From assembly GCF_015291625.1 (NCBI RefSeq), contig NZ_CP030047.1, positions 7,502,001-7,566,000 on the forward strand: a DNA stretch of 64,000 nucleotides, read 5' to 3'. Made by a program: the position numbers and the translations under genes. Positions 30,900 to 40,644 of this stretch are shown one piece after another. How positions within the stretch are numbered: the stretch's first letter is position 1; every line of letters starts with the position of its first letter. The DNA is from Bradyrhizobium sp. CCBAU 53421. Lineage in GTDB: Bacteria; Pseudomonadota; Alphaproteobacteria; Rhizobiales; Xanthobacteraceae. The notes beneath the pieces were generated by a model. The model saw only the letters and a program-made list of their open reading frames with translations, did no database searches and was not told the DNA's origin.

Positions 30900-31526
30900 G
30901 TTCACCACAAGCCGCCCCGGCAGGTGCAAATATCCCACTCATCATTCGACGTGTCTGCCTTGTCATTTTAACTTCCCGAACGGCCATGCTGCAAAACGCA
31001 CGCGCGAGCCGGCCCGGGATTGTGAAAGATTGCCCGGCCCGTTCGCCTAACGATCCCGCAAAGCGGGTAGTGCGCTTGTATTGCAAGCAAGGTCCAACGA
31101 CATCGAGGAAGGACGAGAGCTTCCGAGTACGATGGTATTTGGCGAAGCCAATGAAATCGCTTGAACCCGACACTGCGTCAGGTTGTAATTTGGCTCCTGA
31201 CCAACGCTGCGCAGGCGGGCGTCGATGGGGCACATCGGGTGAATTTTGGCTATGGCGGGATAGGCACTAAGGCTGGTTTGCCAATGGCGACTCGACGAAG
31301 TCGAGTTGCGAGAGTGCCGGAAATCGACGAGATCGATCAGGTTGGCTTTCCCGACGGGCTCGAGCCGTAGGCCGTCATCCCCGAGCGCACTGAGCGCCAT
31401 TCTGCGATGCTCCGCGAGCTTTTTTGCAATCGCACGAGAGGGACGGAGCTGATTCGGGCGAGCCAATGACCAGCCGTTGTCGCTCATTGTATGCAATGTA
31501 AAGACGATCGCGTCGGATAATAAGAT
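30900..31526. other. nodD1-nodD2 intergenic region
   Basis: It holds a MerR-type promoter element (31161-31190) reading toward nodD2 and no supported gene. A minus frame at 31047-31496 (149 codons) has no recognisable domain. There is no nod box directly in front of nodD2. Confidence 0.5.
31161..31190 (+). promoter_or_regulatory. Putative NolA/MerR-type promoter upstream of nodD2
   Basis: TTGAAC, then a degenerate dyad (ACACTGCGTCA), then TTGTAATTT, giving -35 TTGAAC and -10 TAATTT with a 19-bp spacer. It shares the GCGTCAGGTTGTA core with the element in front of nolA. It lies about 340 bp before nodD2. NolA is reported to control nodD2 in B. diazoefficiens, which fits. Confidence 0.5.
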
Positions 31527-32522
31527 ATGCGTTTCAACGGCCTGGATCTGAATCTTCTCGTCGCCCTTGATGCTCTAATGACTGAGCGCAGCCTTACCGC
31601 AGCAGCTCGCAAGATTAACCTCAGTCAGCCGGCCATGAGCGCAGCCGTTGCCCGGCTGCGTTCCTATTTCCATGATGAACTGTTTGCGATGAGAGGCCGG
31701 GAACTTGTCCCGACGTCACGCGCAGAGGGGCTGGCGGCACCCGTTCGTGAGGCTCTGATGCACATCGAGCTCTCTATTATCGCGCGGGACGCATTCGACC
31801 CGGCGCGATCGAATCGGCGGTTCAGGATCGGCCTTTCCGATTTTATAACGGTCGTATTCTTCCGACATGTCGCCGAGCGTGTCGCGCGGGAAGCACCCGC
31901 CGTCAGTTTCGAACTGGTGACGCTCGCCGATGAGCACGATGAGCTTCTCCGGCGCGGCGAGCTTGATTTTGTTATCCTCCCGGAACTATTCATGTCCAGC
32001 GCGCACCCGCGGATAGCCCTGTTCGAGGAGAGGCTTGTGTGCGTAGGCTGCAGCTCGAACGCCGAGCTACGGCGGCGGCTTACATTTGATCGATACATGT
32101 CAATGGGCCATGTCGCGGTTAAGCTCGGAGTTGCGCGCAAGCCTTCCATCGAGGAGACGTTTCTGCTCCATCGTGGCCTCAACCGACGCATCGATATTCT
32201 CGTGCAGAGCTACGGCATGATCCCACCCATGCTGATGGGTACGCGCCGGATCGGGACCATGCCATCAAGGCTCGTTCAGCATTTCGAAAAGACGATGCCC
32301 CTTCGGATTGCCGAGCTTCCGCAGCCGTTCCCCAGCTTTACCGAAGCGGTCCAATGGCCTGCCCTTCACAACAGCGATCCGGAAAGCATCTGGATACGAG
32401 AGATATTGTTGCAGGAGGCAGCTCGCATGACATCTACGAGTGCTGATTGCTCCATGATCTGCGCTTCAGAACAAGCGGATGCTGAAGGAAGCTTGACGAG
32501 AGTTGCCTCGCGGCTATCGTGA
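31527..32522 (+). CDS. nodD2: NodD2, LysR-family regulator
   Basis: A 331-residue LysR regulator starting [20 protein letters not shown], nearly identical to NodD1 in the HTH ([20 protein letters not shown]) and diverging in the effector domain and C-terminal tail, where it is 17 residues longer. In B. diazoefficiens NodD2 represses nod genes and is activated via NolA. The gene is in tandem with nodD1 rather than adjacent to a nod box. Confidence 0.92.
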   Translation: MRFNGLDLNLLVALDALMTERSLTAAARKINLSQPAMSAAVARLRSYFHDELFAMRGRELVPTSRAEGLAAPVREALMHIELSIIARDAFDPARSNRRFRIGLSDFITVVFFRHVAERVAREAPAVSFELVTLADEHDELLRRGELDFVILPELFMSSAHPRIALFEERLVCVGCSSNAELRRRLTFDRYMSMGHVAVKLGVARKPSIEETFLLHRGLNRRIDILVQSYGMIPPMLMGTRRIGTMPSRLVQHFEKTMPLRIAELPQPFPSFTEAVQWPALHNSDPESIWIREILLQEAARMTSTSADCSMICASEQADAEGSLTRVASRLS

Positions 32523-32981
32523 GGACTCTTGAAAACGTGTGCGAACCTTGTAAGCGGCTGCATGTCTGGACAGCCGCACTTCAACCTTCTCCTGCTTTAA
32601 CTCATTCTTGGTTCAGGAACGTGCGGCGGCCTCGCTACCCAAGCCGCTATCACGACGTTGTTGCGAGACGCGCGCATTGGTATCACGCCCGACGTTCATC
32701 GCGCTCTTGGACCAAACGCTCAACGGCCTTGTAGAGGAGACGCGGCCGCACGCGGCCGTCGAAAAGCAGCCGCGGGAGTCGGTCCTGCAGTTATCTCGTG
32801 GCTCCTCAATCAAGGTCGTTCGCGATGGACGGCCGGAAGCTCCTTATTCTTCCGACGCGCCGCGTCAGGACGGCATCGTGCGCGAGCCTGCGCCAAGCAG
32901 AGATGAATTGAAAATGCGCAGCAGCTTTCGGCGGAGGTCAATGCCTTCTCCGTTGGCGCATTGCGAAGCCTTTTGACGCTC
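32523..32981. other. Region after nodD2, no supported gene
   Basis: Overlapping short frames on both strands (32608-32976 plus, 32613-32813 minus) without domain or ribosome binding site. Confidence 0.5.
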
Positions 32982-33002
32982 GTCAGCTTCTCGAAAGCTA
33001 AC
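32982..33002 (+). promoter_or_regulatory. Orphan tts box between nodD2 and nolA
   Basis: GTCAGCTTCTCGAAAGCTAA matches the tts consensus in both half-sites. A short inverted repeat (CTCTC-TTAGCAT-GAGAG) follows at about 33002-33018. The first frame downstream (ATG 33013 to 33227, 71 codons, starting MRERMSGGRCRAGV) is not recognisable, and the next plausible gene starts at 33485. Confidence 0.75.
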
Positions 33003-33484
33003 TCTCTTAGCATGAGAGAGCGGATGTCTGGAGGGCGATGCCGTGCGGGCGTCGGCTCAAGTCGCCTATTGCTTGTTTTAAGGGGCCACACATCAAAAAC
33101 CGAGCACGGCGTGCTCGAGGCCTCGCTCAGGCCAAGCCCTCATCTTTGTAGCGCGGCCTCCCGTAGCAGCGTCGTATGCATGACCAAGATCGGCTCACGG
33201 CGCGCCGTCCACGCTCAGAACCAGTAGTGCTGCTAATGCACCGAGCCGATTCGTTTTCGGCGAGCCGCACATGACACGCAGCCGGCGTGCCTACCTATTG
33301 TACAGATGACGAAAACCGCTCGTGCGATTTTGCAAAACACCGCACACCTGTGTTGCCTTGTCGCATCACCTTAAGGGGCACTGCACCTTCTGCGCCGCCG
33401 GTCTGACTTCTTTTAGCCCTACCGCGGCCAAACGTCTTGACGACGTGCGCTGCCTTGACGCAATGACAAACAAGGAGCCGAACG
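33003..33484. other. Leader after the orphan tts box
   Basis: No recognised gene. It may hold the remains of an effector gene, or a long leader for the small gene at 33485. Confidence 0.4.
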
Positions 33485-33694
33485 TTGGAACAATACAGCG
33501 GCGTATTCGATCCGGAAGAACTCTCTGTCTTAGGAAGCCTCTTTGATGGCGCAATCAACGCGTTACCGCCGTCGATGCGAACGCCTGAAAATCGAACGGC
33601 TGTCGCCAAACTCATCTTGGATAGTACCGAGATCGGCGCGTCCAGGCTGGCATGCCTGATGAACCTGTTGATCACCATTTCACCTAAGGGTTGA
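33485..33694 (+). CDS. Small conserved symbiosis-island protein, paralogue A
   Basis: A 69-residue protein with a TTG start and AAGGAG seven bases upstream. The core FDPEELSVLGSLFDGAINAL and RTPENRTAVAKLIL matches the C-terminal half of the protein at 39203-39577 (YHPEDLQVLGRLFDQTVAAL, RTPANRIKIAKLIL). Function unknown. It is probably cytoplasmic and helical. It lies 120 bp upstream of nolA. The last 17 residues (SRLACLMNLLITISPKG) diverge and may result from a frame change. Confidence 0.7.
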   Translation: MEQYSGVFDPEELSVLGSLFDGAINALPPSMRTPENRTAVAKLILDSTEIGASRLACLMNLLITISPKG

Positions 33695-33770
33695 TCGCCA
33701 ACCATTCTAAGGATAGTCACCATCTCTTGCGCTGGAATGGAAGACGATCCAGCTAGGGCTTTGAAATAGC

Positions 33771-33801
33771 TTGAATCATACGTGACGTCAGGTTGTAGGC
33801 T
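33771..33801 (+). promoter_or_regulatory. MerR-type promoter/operator of nolA
   Basis: TTGAAT, the dyad ACGTGACGT, CAGGTTG and TAGGCT. The -35 (TTGAAT) and -10 (TAGGCT) are 19 bp apart, the long spacing typical of MerR-family promoters, with the dyad in the spacer. It sits 17 bp before the nolA ATG. NolA is a MerR-family protein, so autoregulation is the simplest reading. Confidence 0.72.
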
Positions 33802-33816
33802 TTGAAATTGAACAAC

Positions 33817-34530
33817 ATGAGCAAAGCTACACCACGAAGGCGTCGATGGCGCATTGGCGAACTTGCAGAGGCGACCGGAGTGACGGTACGCACGCTGCAT
33901 CATTATGAACATACGGGGCTCTTGGCCGCATCAGAGCGTACAGACGGCGGTCACCGGATGTACGATCGTGAAAGCGTTCAACGGGTTCATCAGATTCGCG
34001 CGCTACGTGAGCTTGGCTTCTCCCTTCACGAGATCCGTAAGGCTATGGAGGGCACGACTTCACTCATTGATCTGCTGCGCAAACATTTGGAGCGAATCGA
34101 ACTTCAAGTCGCTCGAGCGACCCTGTTGCGGGATCGTTTACGCGACATGACGACGGGCAGTGAGATCCAGGTAAGTGTAGATGAGTTACCTGCCACCCTG
34201 GATGCGATGTCTCGGGTCGAGACACGTAGTCAGACGTCTCGATGTACGTGCAAATTGGCTGCGGAGCGCGAGGAGCGGTGGCGGCGGATCCGCGACGAAC
34301 TGCGTGACTGCATGGATCGGGGCGAACATCCTTGCGGTGAGCGAGCAAAAGCTGTCGCGGTTGCAGCGCGATTGCTGATCAGAGAAATCGCCGGAGCTGA
34401 TTCACGCGTTTCGACGATCCTGAAAGTCCTTGCGCGGTTGAGTGCCCCCCGCAGTCTGGCTGGTTGGGATCCTACTCTCATGCAGTATCTCGACCTAGCC
34501 CTTGCCGGGCTGGAGGATCAGCCATACTGA
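33817..34530 (+). CDS. nolA: NolA, MerR-family nodulation regulator
   Basis: A 237-residue MerR-type regulator. The N-terminal HTH reads RRRWRIGELAEATGVTVRTL and HHYEHTGLLAASERTDGGHR, followed by the coiled-coil dimer helix and a Cys-containing C-terminal domain (SRCTCKLAAEREERWRRIRD). It ends LALAGLEDQPY like known NolA. The ATG at 33817 (MSKATPRRRRW) gives the usual length. In B. diazoefficiens nolA makes up to three products from alternative starts and controls genotype-specific nodulation and nodD2. Confidence 0.95.
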   Translation: MSKATPRRRRWRIGELAEATGVTVRTLHHYEHTGLLAASERTDGGHRMYDRESVQRVHQIRALRELGFSLHEIRKAMEGTTSLIDLLRKHLERIELQVARATLLRDRLRDMTTGSEIQVSVDELPATLDAMSRVETRSQTSRCTCKLAAEREERWRRIRDELRDCMDRGEHPCGERAKAVAVAARLLIREIAGADSRVSTILKVLARLSAPRSLAGWDPTLMQYLDLALAGLEDQPY

Positions 34531-34611
34531 CGGCTTGGGCGCAGGGACGCGCGCAGCATCTCGCCGATCTATCCGCCGAGGCCATGGTTGGATAGTTTCT
34601 CACAAAGGGGC

Positions 34612-34642
34612 TTGAACCGCACGTAACGTCAAATTGTAGGCT
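34612..34642 (+). promoter_or_regulatory. MerR-type promoter upstream of the ABC binding protein
   Basis: TTGAAC, the dyad ACGTAACGT, CAAATTG and TAGGCT, with the same 19-bp spacing as the nolA element. It lies about 130 bp before the preferred ATG (34773). Confidence 0.68.
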
Positions 34643-34772
34643 CTACCGTGGTCGCGGCGTGGCCAAGCTGATGCACATGACTTCGCTTGGCAGAAGACCC
34701 ACATCAAGGCCTGGACGCAAGTCGTACCGCGAGCGCTGGCGGTTCACTTCAGCTGAGCATTGGAGCTCTACA

Positions 34773-35885
34773 ATGTTGGGTCGGTGTTACGCTTTAGCTG
34801 CCAGTGCAGCACTACTCTTCTGCGCCGTCGGCTCGACTACGCGCGCCTCCGACGTCAATATTGCCGTGGCTGGTCCCATGAGCGGAAGCAGCGCAGCGTT
34901 TGGCGCACAAATGCGCGATGGAGCGGCCGCCGCCGTCGAGGCTTTGAACGCCTCGGGGATACTTCCCGATACCAAGCTGATATTGACCGTCGTCGATGAC
35001 GCTTGCGACCCAAAGCAGGCCGTCGCAGTTGCGAATAAGCTCGCAACCGAGCGTATCCGGCTGGTCGTTGGTCATTTTTGTTCCTCTTCGTCGATTCCTG
35101 CCTCCGACGTCTACGACGAGGCAGGCATCCTTCAAATGTCACCTGGCTCGACAAATCCTCGGCTGACAGAGCGTGGCCTTGGGACGGTGTTTCGGATCTG
35201 CGGTCGTGACGACCAACAGGGTCTCGTTGCAGCTGAATACATTCACGCAAATCACCATAACGAAACGATCGCAGTGCTCGATGACAAGAGCACGGCGGGT
35301 AAGGGCATTGCCGACGTGATCGCGGCACAACTTCAGAGATCCGGTGAGCACGTCATTCGAAAAAGCTATGTAGCCGGCGAAAAGGATTACGCGGCGCTAG
35401 TCTCAAGAATGAAGAAGGATGGGGTGCGGGTTGCCTATATCGGCGGCTATCATACCGAAGTTGGACTGATCGTACGTCAGGCGTCGGAAGCAGGTGCTGG
35501 CCTCATCGTCATGGCAAACGATCCACTGATGACATCTGAATTCTGGGCAATTACCAGCAGTGCGGGAAATGGCACATTGTTCACCTTCATGCCCGACCCC
35601 GTCAAGAATGCCAACGCGGCCGGCATCGCGGCCAGACTCAACGCCGCCAACCTGTCGGCCGATGGCTACACGCTTTACGCCTATGCAGCAGTCCAAGCAT
35701 GGGCAGAGGCGGTCAAACGGGCCGGCTCTTTCGACGCTCGACGAGTGGCCGACGCACTTCGTTCGCGGCCGATCGATACCGTGATCGGCCCAGTCCTGTT
35801 TGATTCCAAGGGTGACAACGCGGCTCCTGGCTTTCTCGTTTACCGCTGGCGCGACGGGCATGTCGAAGCCGTCGAGCAAAACTGA
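34773..35885 (+). CDS. Periplasmic substrate-binding protein of the Leu/Ile/Val type
   Basis: A LivK-like type I periplasmic binding protein of 370 residues. A signal peptide MLGRCYALAASAALLFCAV ending near TTRA-S is followed by VNIAVAGPMSGSSAAFGAQM, the family N-terminal strand, and RLVVGHFCSSSSIPASDVYD, the ligand pocket. The frame is open from a GTG at 34659, but the ATG at 34773 starts the signal peptide. No permease or ATPase gene follows; only a small membrane peptide gene lies downstream. The substrate (amino acid, amide or aromatic) cannot be told. A NolA-like promoter upstream suggests nodulation-stage control. Confidence 0.88.
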   Translation: MLGRCYALAASAALLFCAVGSTTRASDVNIAVAGPMSGSSAAFGAQMRDGAAAAVEALNASGILPDTKLILTVVDDACDPKQAVAVANKLATERIRLVVGHFCSSSSIPASDVYDEAGILQMSPGSTNPRLTERGLGTVFRICGRDDQQGLVAAEYIHANHHNETIAVLDDKSTAGKGIADVIAAQLQRSGEHVIRKSYVAGEKDYAALVSRMKKDGVRVAYIGGYHTEVGLIVRQASEAGAGLIVMANDPLMTSEFWAITSSAGNGTLFTFMPDPVKNANAAGIAARLNAANLSADGYTLYAYAAVQAWAEAVKRAGSFDARRVADALRSRPIDTVIGPVLFDSKGDNAAPGFLVYRWRDGHVEAVEQN

Positions 35886-35928
35886 TCGGGCCGACGCGTA
35901 ACCTTCCGCAATTCAACCAGTGACACAG

Positions 35929-36084
35929 ATGATGAAACGCCCTCACGACCTTGGTGCAGCCCTACTCGCGTGCATTCTTATACTCGCGGTTTTCGGAGCA
36001 TTTCTGGCGTTCGCTGCAGCGCTCGCAGAGCTGCCTGACGTCGATCCACTGGGGGATGAGTTGCGTCCGACGACAGACAAATAG
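35929..36084 (+). CDS. 51-residue single-pass membrane peptide
   Basis: ATG ATG at 35929 gives MMKRPHDLGAALLACILILA followed by VFGAFLAFAAALAELPDVDP, one strong transmembrane helix (about residues 9-33) and a short acidic tail ending RPTTDK. It starts 43 bp after the binding-protein gene and is probably co-transcribed. The clean basic-hydrophobic-acidic pattern argues for a real gene. Function unknown. Confidence 0.6.
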   Translation: MMKRPHDLGAALLACILILAVFGAFLAFAAALAELPDVDPLGDELRPTTDK

Positions 36085-36804
36085 TGTTGTGCAAACTCTC
36101 TGTGTTGCAAAACCACCTCGGCAGGCATGTCTTGATCAGCCCGACGGTCGCTCGCTTTGGCTCACCGGCTCTCCTCAAGTAGGTCTCTATGCCGCCTGCA
36201 GTGGCTCGACATCGCGAAGTGCCGGCGGTTCTTTCCCACAACGTAGCCATGGAACTCAATTTGCAACGGCAATTTGCACCATCGAGCCGGCATGCTGACA
36301 GATGCACATGCGCGCTGCACTCTATGAGCGGTTCCGCACCGTGCGCGGTCCTGCGAACAGCACACGGCAAAACGGCCAATTGGCGCTGCGGCCGAATCGC
36401 TCTCCGCGTGACTTGCGTTGCTAACAATGGGGCCCGATTTCCGCTGTCCGCTGCTCTAATGAAAGGTTCGTTACTGTCCTCGCACAGCAATGCCGATGGA
36501 GAGCCGGCGTCAGGCCGGCAGCTGCGACATACCAATCGGCTAGCTTCACGCGAACCAGAATATTCTCGACATCAATGTGATCGGCCATGTCATCGGCGTA
36601 CGCATTTTCGGGCGCCGTTATGCCTTCGCGGACAACCTTCGGCCTACCCGGCTTGAAAGGCAGGACGTTGCAGCAGACTTCGCTGAACTTGAACCTTCTG
36701 GAACACCCTCCGACCCACGCTTCGTGCTGGCGGGAGGCAGACGACCCCATATTGGCCATTTGCTCCGGCCGCAGTGCAAGTCCTGTCCCAAGAAGGGCGG
36801 ACAG
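36085..36804. other. Region before the IS3 fragment
   Basis: No intact gene. On the minus strand at about 36520-36670 a frame reads KVVREGITAPENAYADDMAD and HIDVENILVRVKLADWYVAA. It looks coding but matches nothing I can name and has no start; it may be a fragment of a lost gene. Confidence 0.4.
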
Positions 36805-37065
36805 ATGAAGCGATCGAGATTCACGGAAGAGCACATTATCGCGATATTGAGGGAGCATGAGGCTGGCGCGAAAGCGGCCGATCTAGCTCGTAGGCACAGG
36901 ACCTCTGAAGCGGCGATCTACAATTGGAAAGCCAAGTATGGCGGCATGGACATTCCTGCGGCCAAGCGATTGAGGGCCCTGGAAGATGAGAACGTGAAGC
37001 TAAAAATGCTTCTGGTGGAGCACATGCTCGGTGTGGCGGCGCTTCGCGAGCTCCTGTCAAAGTAG
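36805..37065 (+). mobile_element. IS3-family orfA, solo fragment
   Basis: An 87-residue OrfA of an IS3-type element starting MKRSRFTEEHIIAILREHEA, with the HTH motif DLARRHRTSEAAIYNWKAKY and the leucine-zipper tail LRALEDENVKLKMLLVEHML. The following orfB (DDE integrase) is missing: the next gene is an oxidoreductase. So this is a remnant that cannot move by itself. Confidence 0.85.
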
Positions 37066-37230
37066 TGATCAGAGCGCCATTTGCTGATTCTCATGACCCA
37101 ATCGCATCTGCAAGCTCAGGACCTGCACCCAACGAGAAGAGTCAAAAGCAATCAAATAGCGAACGAGCCGTCTTCGAGACCGACGGCATCAGGCAACCGG
37201 GACTTCTGTTCCACAAACGGAGATGATCAA

Positions 37231-38256
37231 GTGAAGAGCAGCCCTCCTCCAAGACTAACGTGCGGCATTTTCGATCATTTGGACGACGACGGTCACGATG
37301 TCGCGCGACAATATGAAGATCGCCTCAAGTTGGCGGAAGTGTGTGACTCTCTGGGATTTTACGCCTATCACCTAGCCGAGCACCACTGCACACCACATGG
37401 CAGAGGACCGTCGCCGAATCTGTTTTTATCAAGCGTCGCGCAGCGTACCCAGAGACTGCGCGTTGGTCCGCTGGTCCTGTTGCTCAACCTCTATCATCCT
37501 TTGCGCGCGTTCGAAGAGATCTGTATGCTTGACCAATTGAGCGGCGGCAGGCTCGAGCTCGGTATCGGACGTGGCTCCCTGCCGACCGAATGGGGCTATT
37601 TCGGCGTCAGCGCGGATGCGGCGCCGGAGCGTTATGAGGAAGCCAGCGAAATCCTAAATGCAGCGCTTAAGGGGCATACGCTGTCCTATCACGGACGATT
37701 TTTTGAACTGAGCGAGATACCTTTGACAATGAAGCCTCATCAGCATCCATGTCCGCCGACCTGGATCACGAGCAGTCGGACCGAGTCGGCGGAATGGGCC
37801 GCTGCAAATGGCGCCAATCTGGCGTGCCAAGGCCGCTCCTCTGCTGTCCGAAACATTACGAATGCGTTCCGTTCGCATCGGGCGCGCATGACAGACGCCG
37901 ACGATCGGGACCCGTTTCTTGGTCTGCTCCGCATGGTCGTGATTGCGCAGTCTGACCGAGACGCCCATCTAGCAGCACAAACCGCATATCAGCGATGGCT
38001 CGAGAGCTTTAGATTTGTTTACGAGCTGAACGCCATGCCGACACCACCTACCCTGCCGCTGACCTTCGACGCAGCGCTCGAGAACGAATTGTGCGTCGTC
38101 GGAACGCCAGCTTCCGTCCGACAGCCCCTTCTTAATCAGATGGAGGAAGCAGGCGCCAACTACCTACTTTGCCAGCTTGCGTTCGGGAACCTCCCGCTGG
38201 AAACTTCTCTATACACCGCAACCGCAATCAGATCCGAGATCATCGCCAGGCAATGA
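37231..38256 (+). CDS. Luciferase-like (LLM class) flavin-dependent oxidoreductase
   Basis: A bacterial-luciferase-family TIM barrel. Recognisable are LTCGIFDHLDDDGHDVARQY, the flavin/His region YAYHLAEHHCTPHG, LRVGPLVLLLNLYHPLRAFE and GRLELGIGRGSLPTEWGYFG. A GTG start at 37231 gives 341 residues; the frame is open from 37081, but those 50 codons look unlike the family. Such enzymes use FMNH2 and oxygen on alkanes, sulfonates or aromatic compounds; the substrate is not evident. A strong hairpin follows. It stands alone between an IS3 fragment and gene-poor DNA. Confidence 0.85.
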   Translation: MKSSPPPRLTCGIFDHLDDDGHDVARQYEDRLKLAEVCDSLGFYAYHLAEHHCTPHGRGPSPNLFLSSVAQRTQRLRVGPLVLLLNLYHPLRAFEEICMLDQLSGGRLELGIGRGSLPTEWGYFGVSADAAPERYEEASEILNAALKGHTLSYHGRFFELSEIPLTMKPHQHPCPPTWITSSRTESAEWAAANGANLACQGRSSAVRNITNAFRSHRARMTDADDRDPFLGLLRMVVIAQSDRDAHLAAQTAYQRWLESFRFVYELNAMPTPPTLPLTFDAALENELCVVGTPASVRQPLLNQMEEAGANYLLCQLAFGNLPLETSLYTATAIRSEIIARQ

Positions 38257-38335
38257 CTATCCGAGTTTGGCACCTCAGAGAGGTAGCGCGTCGCGACCTC
38301 CATCTATGATTGGATGTCCCGAAGTCGCTTATCTA

Positions 38336-38365
38336 GGACCTCCTGCCTTATTCAGCAGGAGGTCC
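38336..38365 (+). terminator. Strong hairpin after the LLM oxidoreductase gene
   Basis: GGACCTCCTGC, loop CTTATTCA, GCAGGAGGTCC: an 11-bp perfect stem 80 bp after the stop codon. It lacks a clear U-run, so termination is likely but not certain. Confidence 0.65.
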
Positions 38366-39202
38366 AAAGACCGATGAGAACTGAATCGCCTCGATCACTA
38401 TCGTGGCGGCCTCTCGGCCGATGTCGTAGCCGGTGAGGTGAACTGATTTGGAGAGCGGCGGCATGTCAAGCCATCGTTATTCTTATGCTGCTGGCCTCAT
38501 GCATCTTCCAGAGCGGATCCCCCCGATCGCGCGCGCTATCCGCGAGCTGGATGCATCCCATCAAAACTTTCGATTTTACCGTTCTTAACCAAATGCCCCA
38601 TAGTCAATCGCCGATTTTCGGAAAACAACCCTTCACGAACCACGTGTGACAATGAACCCAGTTTGCTTTGAGCATAGTCACCGGGCATCTCCAGCCGCGC
38701 GCGCCTGCATCGCCAATGACACTTCCCCATCCTACAAACTGCGGCACGTGCCCCCCACTCATAGTCGGATGGCGCATCGCAACGTCCCACGCACAATCTG
38801 CTGCGTAGTCGCCGACCTAATTGTCGTCATGCTAAAGGCGCTCCAGGAGATTGGCTCTCGCGTACTCTTATCGGCTGGGGTCCATGCGTGCGCCGGCTAG
38901 ATCTCTGACAAGCGAACTGGGCATCGGCCAAGGCGAACCGGACCCTTACATCATCGTGGTCGGCGATTCTCACTCCGCTCACGCCCTCAGTGCTACTCGG
39001 CGCTGGCCGCCTTCACCTGCTTTCTGCAAACTTGCACCGCGGTCATCTCAATCTATGCGCTGTTCGCGACTGACTGCGCGCGTGCACAGCCTTCTGCAGC
39101 GGCAATTCGTTCTCGTCACGCGCTTGCAGCCCCACGAACGCGACAAACGACGCACCTCTTTACTTAGCCTAGCCCTGCTTTTAATTACTCTGGAGAAACA
39201 CC
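38366..39202. other. Gene-poor region
   Basis: No supported gene. Short frames on both strands lack ribosome binding sites and domains. Confidence 0.5.
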
Positions 39203-39577
39203 GTGGAACTCGATCCTTCCAATTCGCGTATACATGACCTGAAGCACCGCATCGAACTGCAACTGGGCATCGTTGCCGCCCTCATCGGCGAAGAAGGCAA
39301 CGAACTCGAAGCGGTCCGGCTGCTTAACGCACTCACAAACGAAATGATAAATGCGGAGCTTGCGCTCGGTCAGCTCGGCGATGCGAAGACCAATGGCCAC
39401 ACTGGCGACGGGCAAACAGCGCGAATGTCAGCGGACCGCGGCATCTATCATCCAGAAGACCTTCAGGTCTTGGGCCGGCTATTCGATCAAACAGTGGCAG
39501 CTTTGCCTGAGGCTCTGCGTACGCCTGCCAACCGAATTAAGATCGCCAAACTGATTTTGTCGCGTGCAGCGGAGTGA
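39203..39577 (+). CDS. Small conserved symbiosis-island protein, paralogue B
   Basis: A 124-residue protein with a GTG start and GGAG seven bases upstream. The N-terminal helical part (HDLKHRIELQLGIVAALIGE) is followed by a linker and the C-terminal module YHPEDLQVLGRLFDQTVAAL ... RTPANRIKIAKLILSRAAE, which it shares with the 69-residue protein at 33485. Function unknown. The shared module seems a self-contained helical unit. Confidence 0.75.
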   Translation: MELDPSNSRIHDLKHRIELQLGIVAALIGEEGNELEAVRLLNALTNEMINAELALGQLGDAKTNGHTGDGQTARMSADRGIYHPEDLQVLGRLFDQTVAALPEALRTPANRIKIAKLILSRAAE

Positions 39578-40644
39578 CGTTCGATTCGGTGTACTCCGGC
39601 CGTTGAGGACGCGATGAAACGCGCCATTCATAGCTGGGCCGACGCCGCGCCGCGGTTTTGCGCCCCCGATTACCGCAGCAAGGCTTAAGATTCAGTGGGC
39701 TTATGTCTCGCGAGCGAGCCATTCCGTGCCCTGTCATATTGCAACCGTCCGGCATCACAGCGGGGTCCGAAAGGACGCCATCGCGCCGCGGAGGTCATCA
39801 TCGACTCTCATCTCAGTTGGACTTTCTTGTATCAAGGACTTCGTATCTATAATCTCTTATATATTCCGCAGCTAACTTCACAACCATAGCGAATGAATGC
39901 GAAGCAACTATGTGGCGACGCACAGGCATGGTTGTCTCGTTCGGCACGTTTTCCTCGATGGTTCGGCGCCTGTGTTGCGGCAGCACCTCTTACATCCCGC
40001 AACGCACTACATTCCACAGCTCCTTGCAGGACAACAACAACCAGATCATCGCAATTGCCCCGCATCTCGTCACCGCCTTCTCTACTGCACTCCCACTTGA
40101 CGTAAAACGTCACACCACGCGGCCATGCGAACGGGTCAAACAACAGAAAGGACGGGCGCGCCGTCGATCATGTTAGATCGCCGACAAACACCGTCCAGAC
40201 TGCGTCACGCGCTTAGACGGCGAATCGTACAAAGCGGACAATACTGGGGTTCACACGCTTCGTATTTCGAGGGTGCGAATGTGGTGAAAGGTCAGCTCGT
40301 CCGCTACCACCGTAGCGTCGACCCAATCTGGCCCGCTCTTCTAGTTTCTGGGGTTAGCCACCACCACCGACCGCAAGCAAATTTGGGCAATTCGGCATGA
40401 AAGCGCGCGATAACGCATGCCTGCCTTCAAGTGATACGGAATCATTCGAATTGAATTTGGTGCTGCCACGTTCGGTCATCCGCGCTTCAATAAGCGTCTG
40501 TATAAATCTGATTGTAGCGTCGACAGTGGCTCGATGCGCGAGCGCGCCTGCGGACCCGATCTCTTGCTTGCTTGATAGGCCACCGGCACTCGATGCTTCG
40601 ACAACGCGACTTCTTCGTATTCGAGATATCGATTGGAGTTTGAG
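39578..40644. other. Gene-poor region of about 1 kb
   Basis: Only short overlapping frames (39658-39852, 39893-40176, 40397-40693). None shows a domain or good start signal. Confidence 0.5.

Noticed and set aside
31047..31496. 149-codon minus frame between nodD1 and nodD2
   Set aside because: No recognisable domain and no ribosome site; it overlaps the promoter-like element of nodD2.
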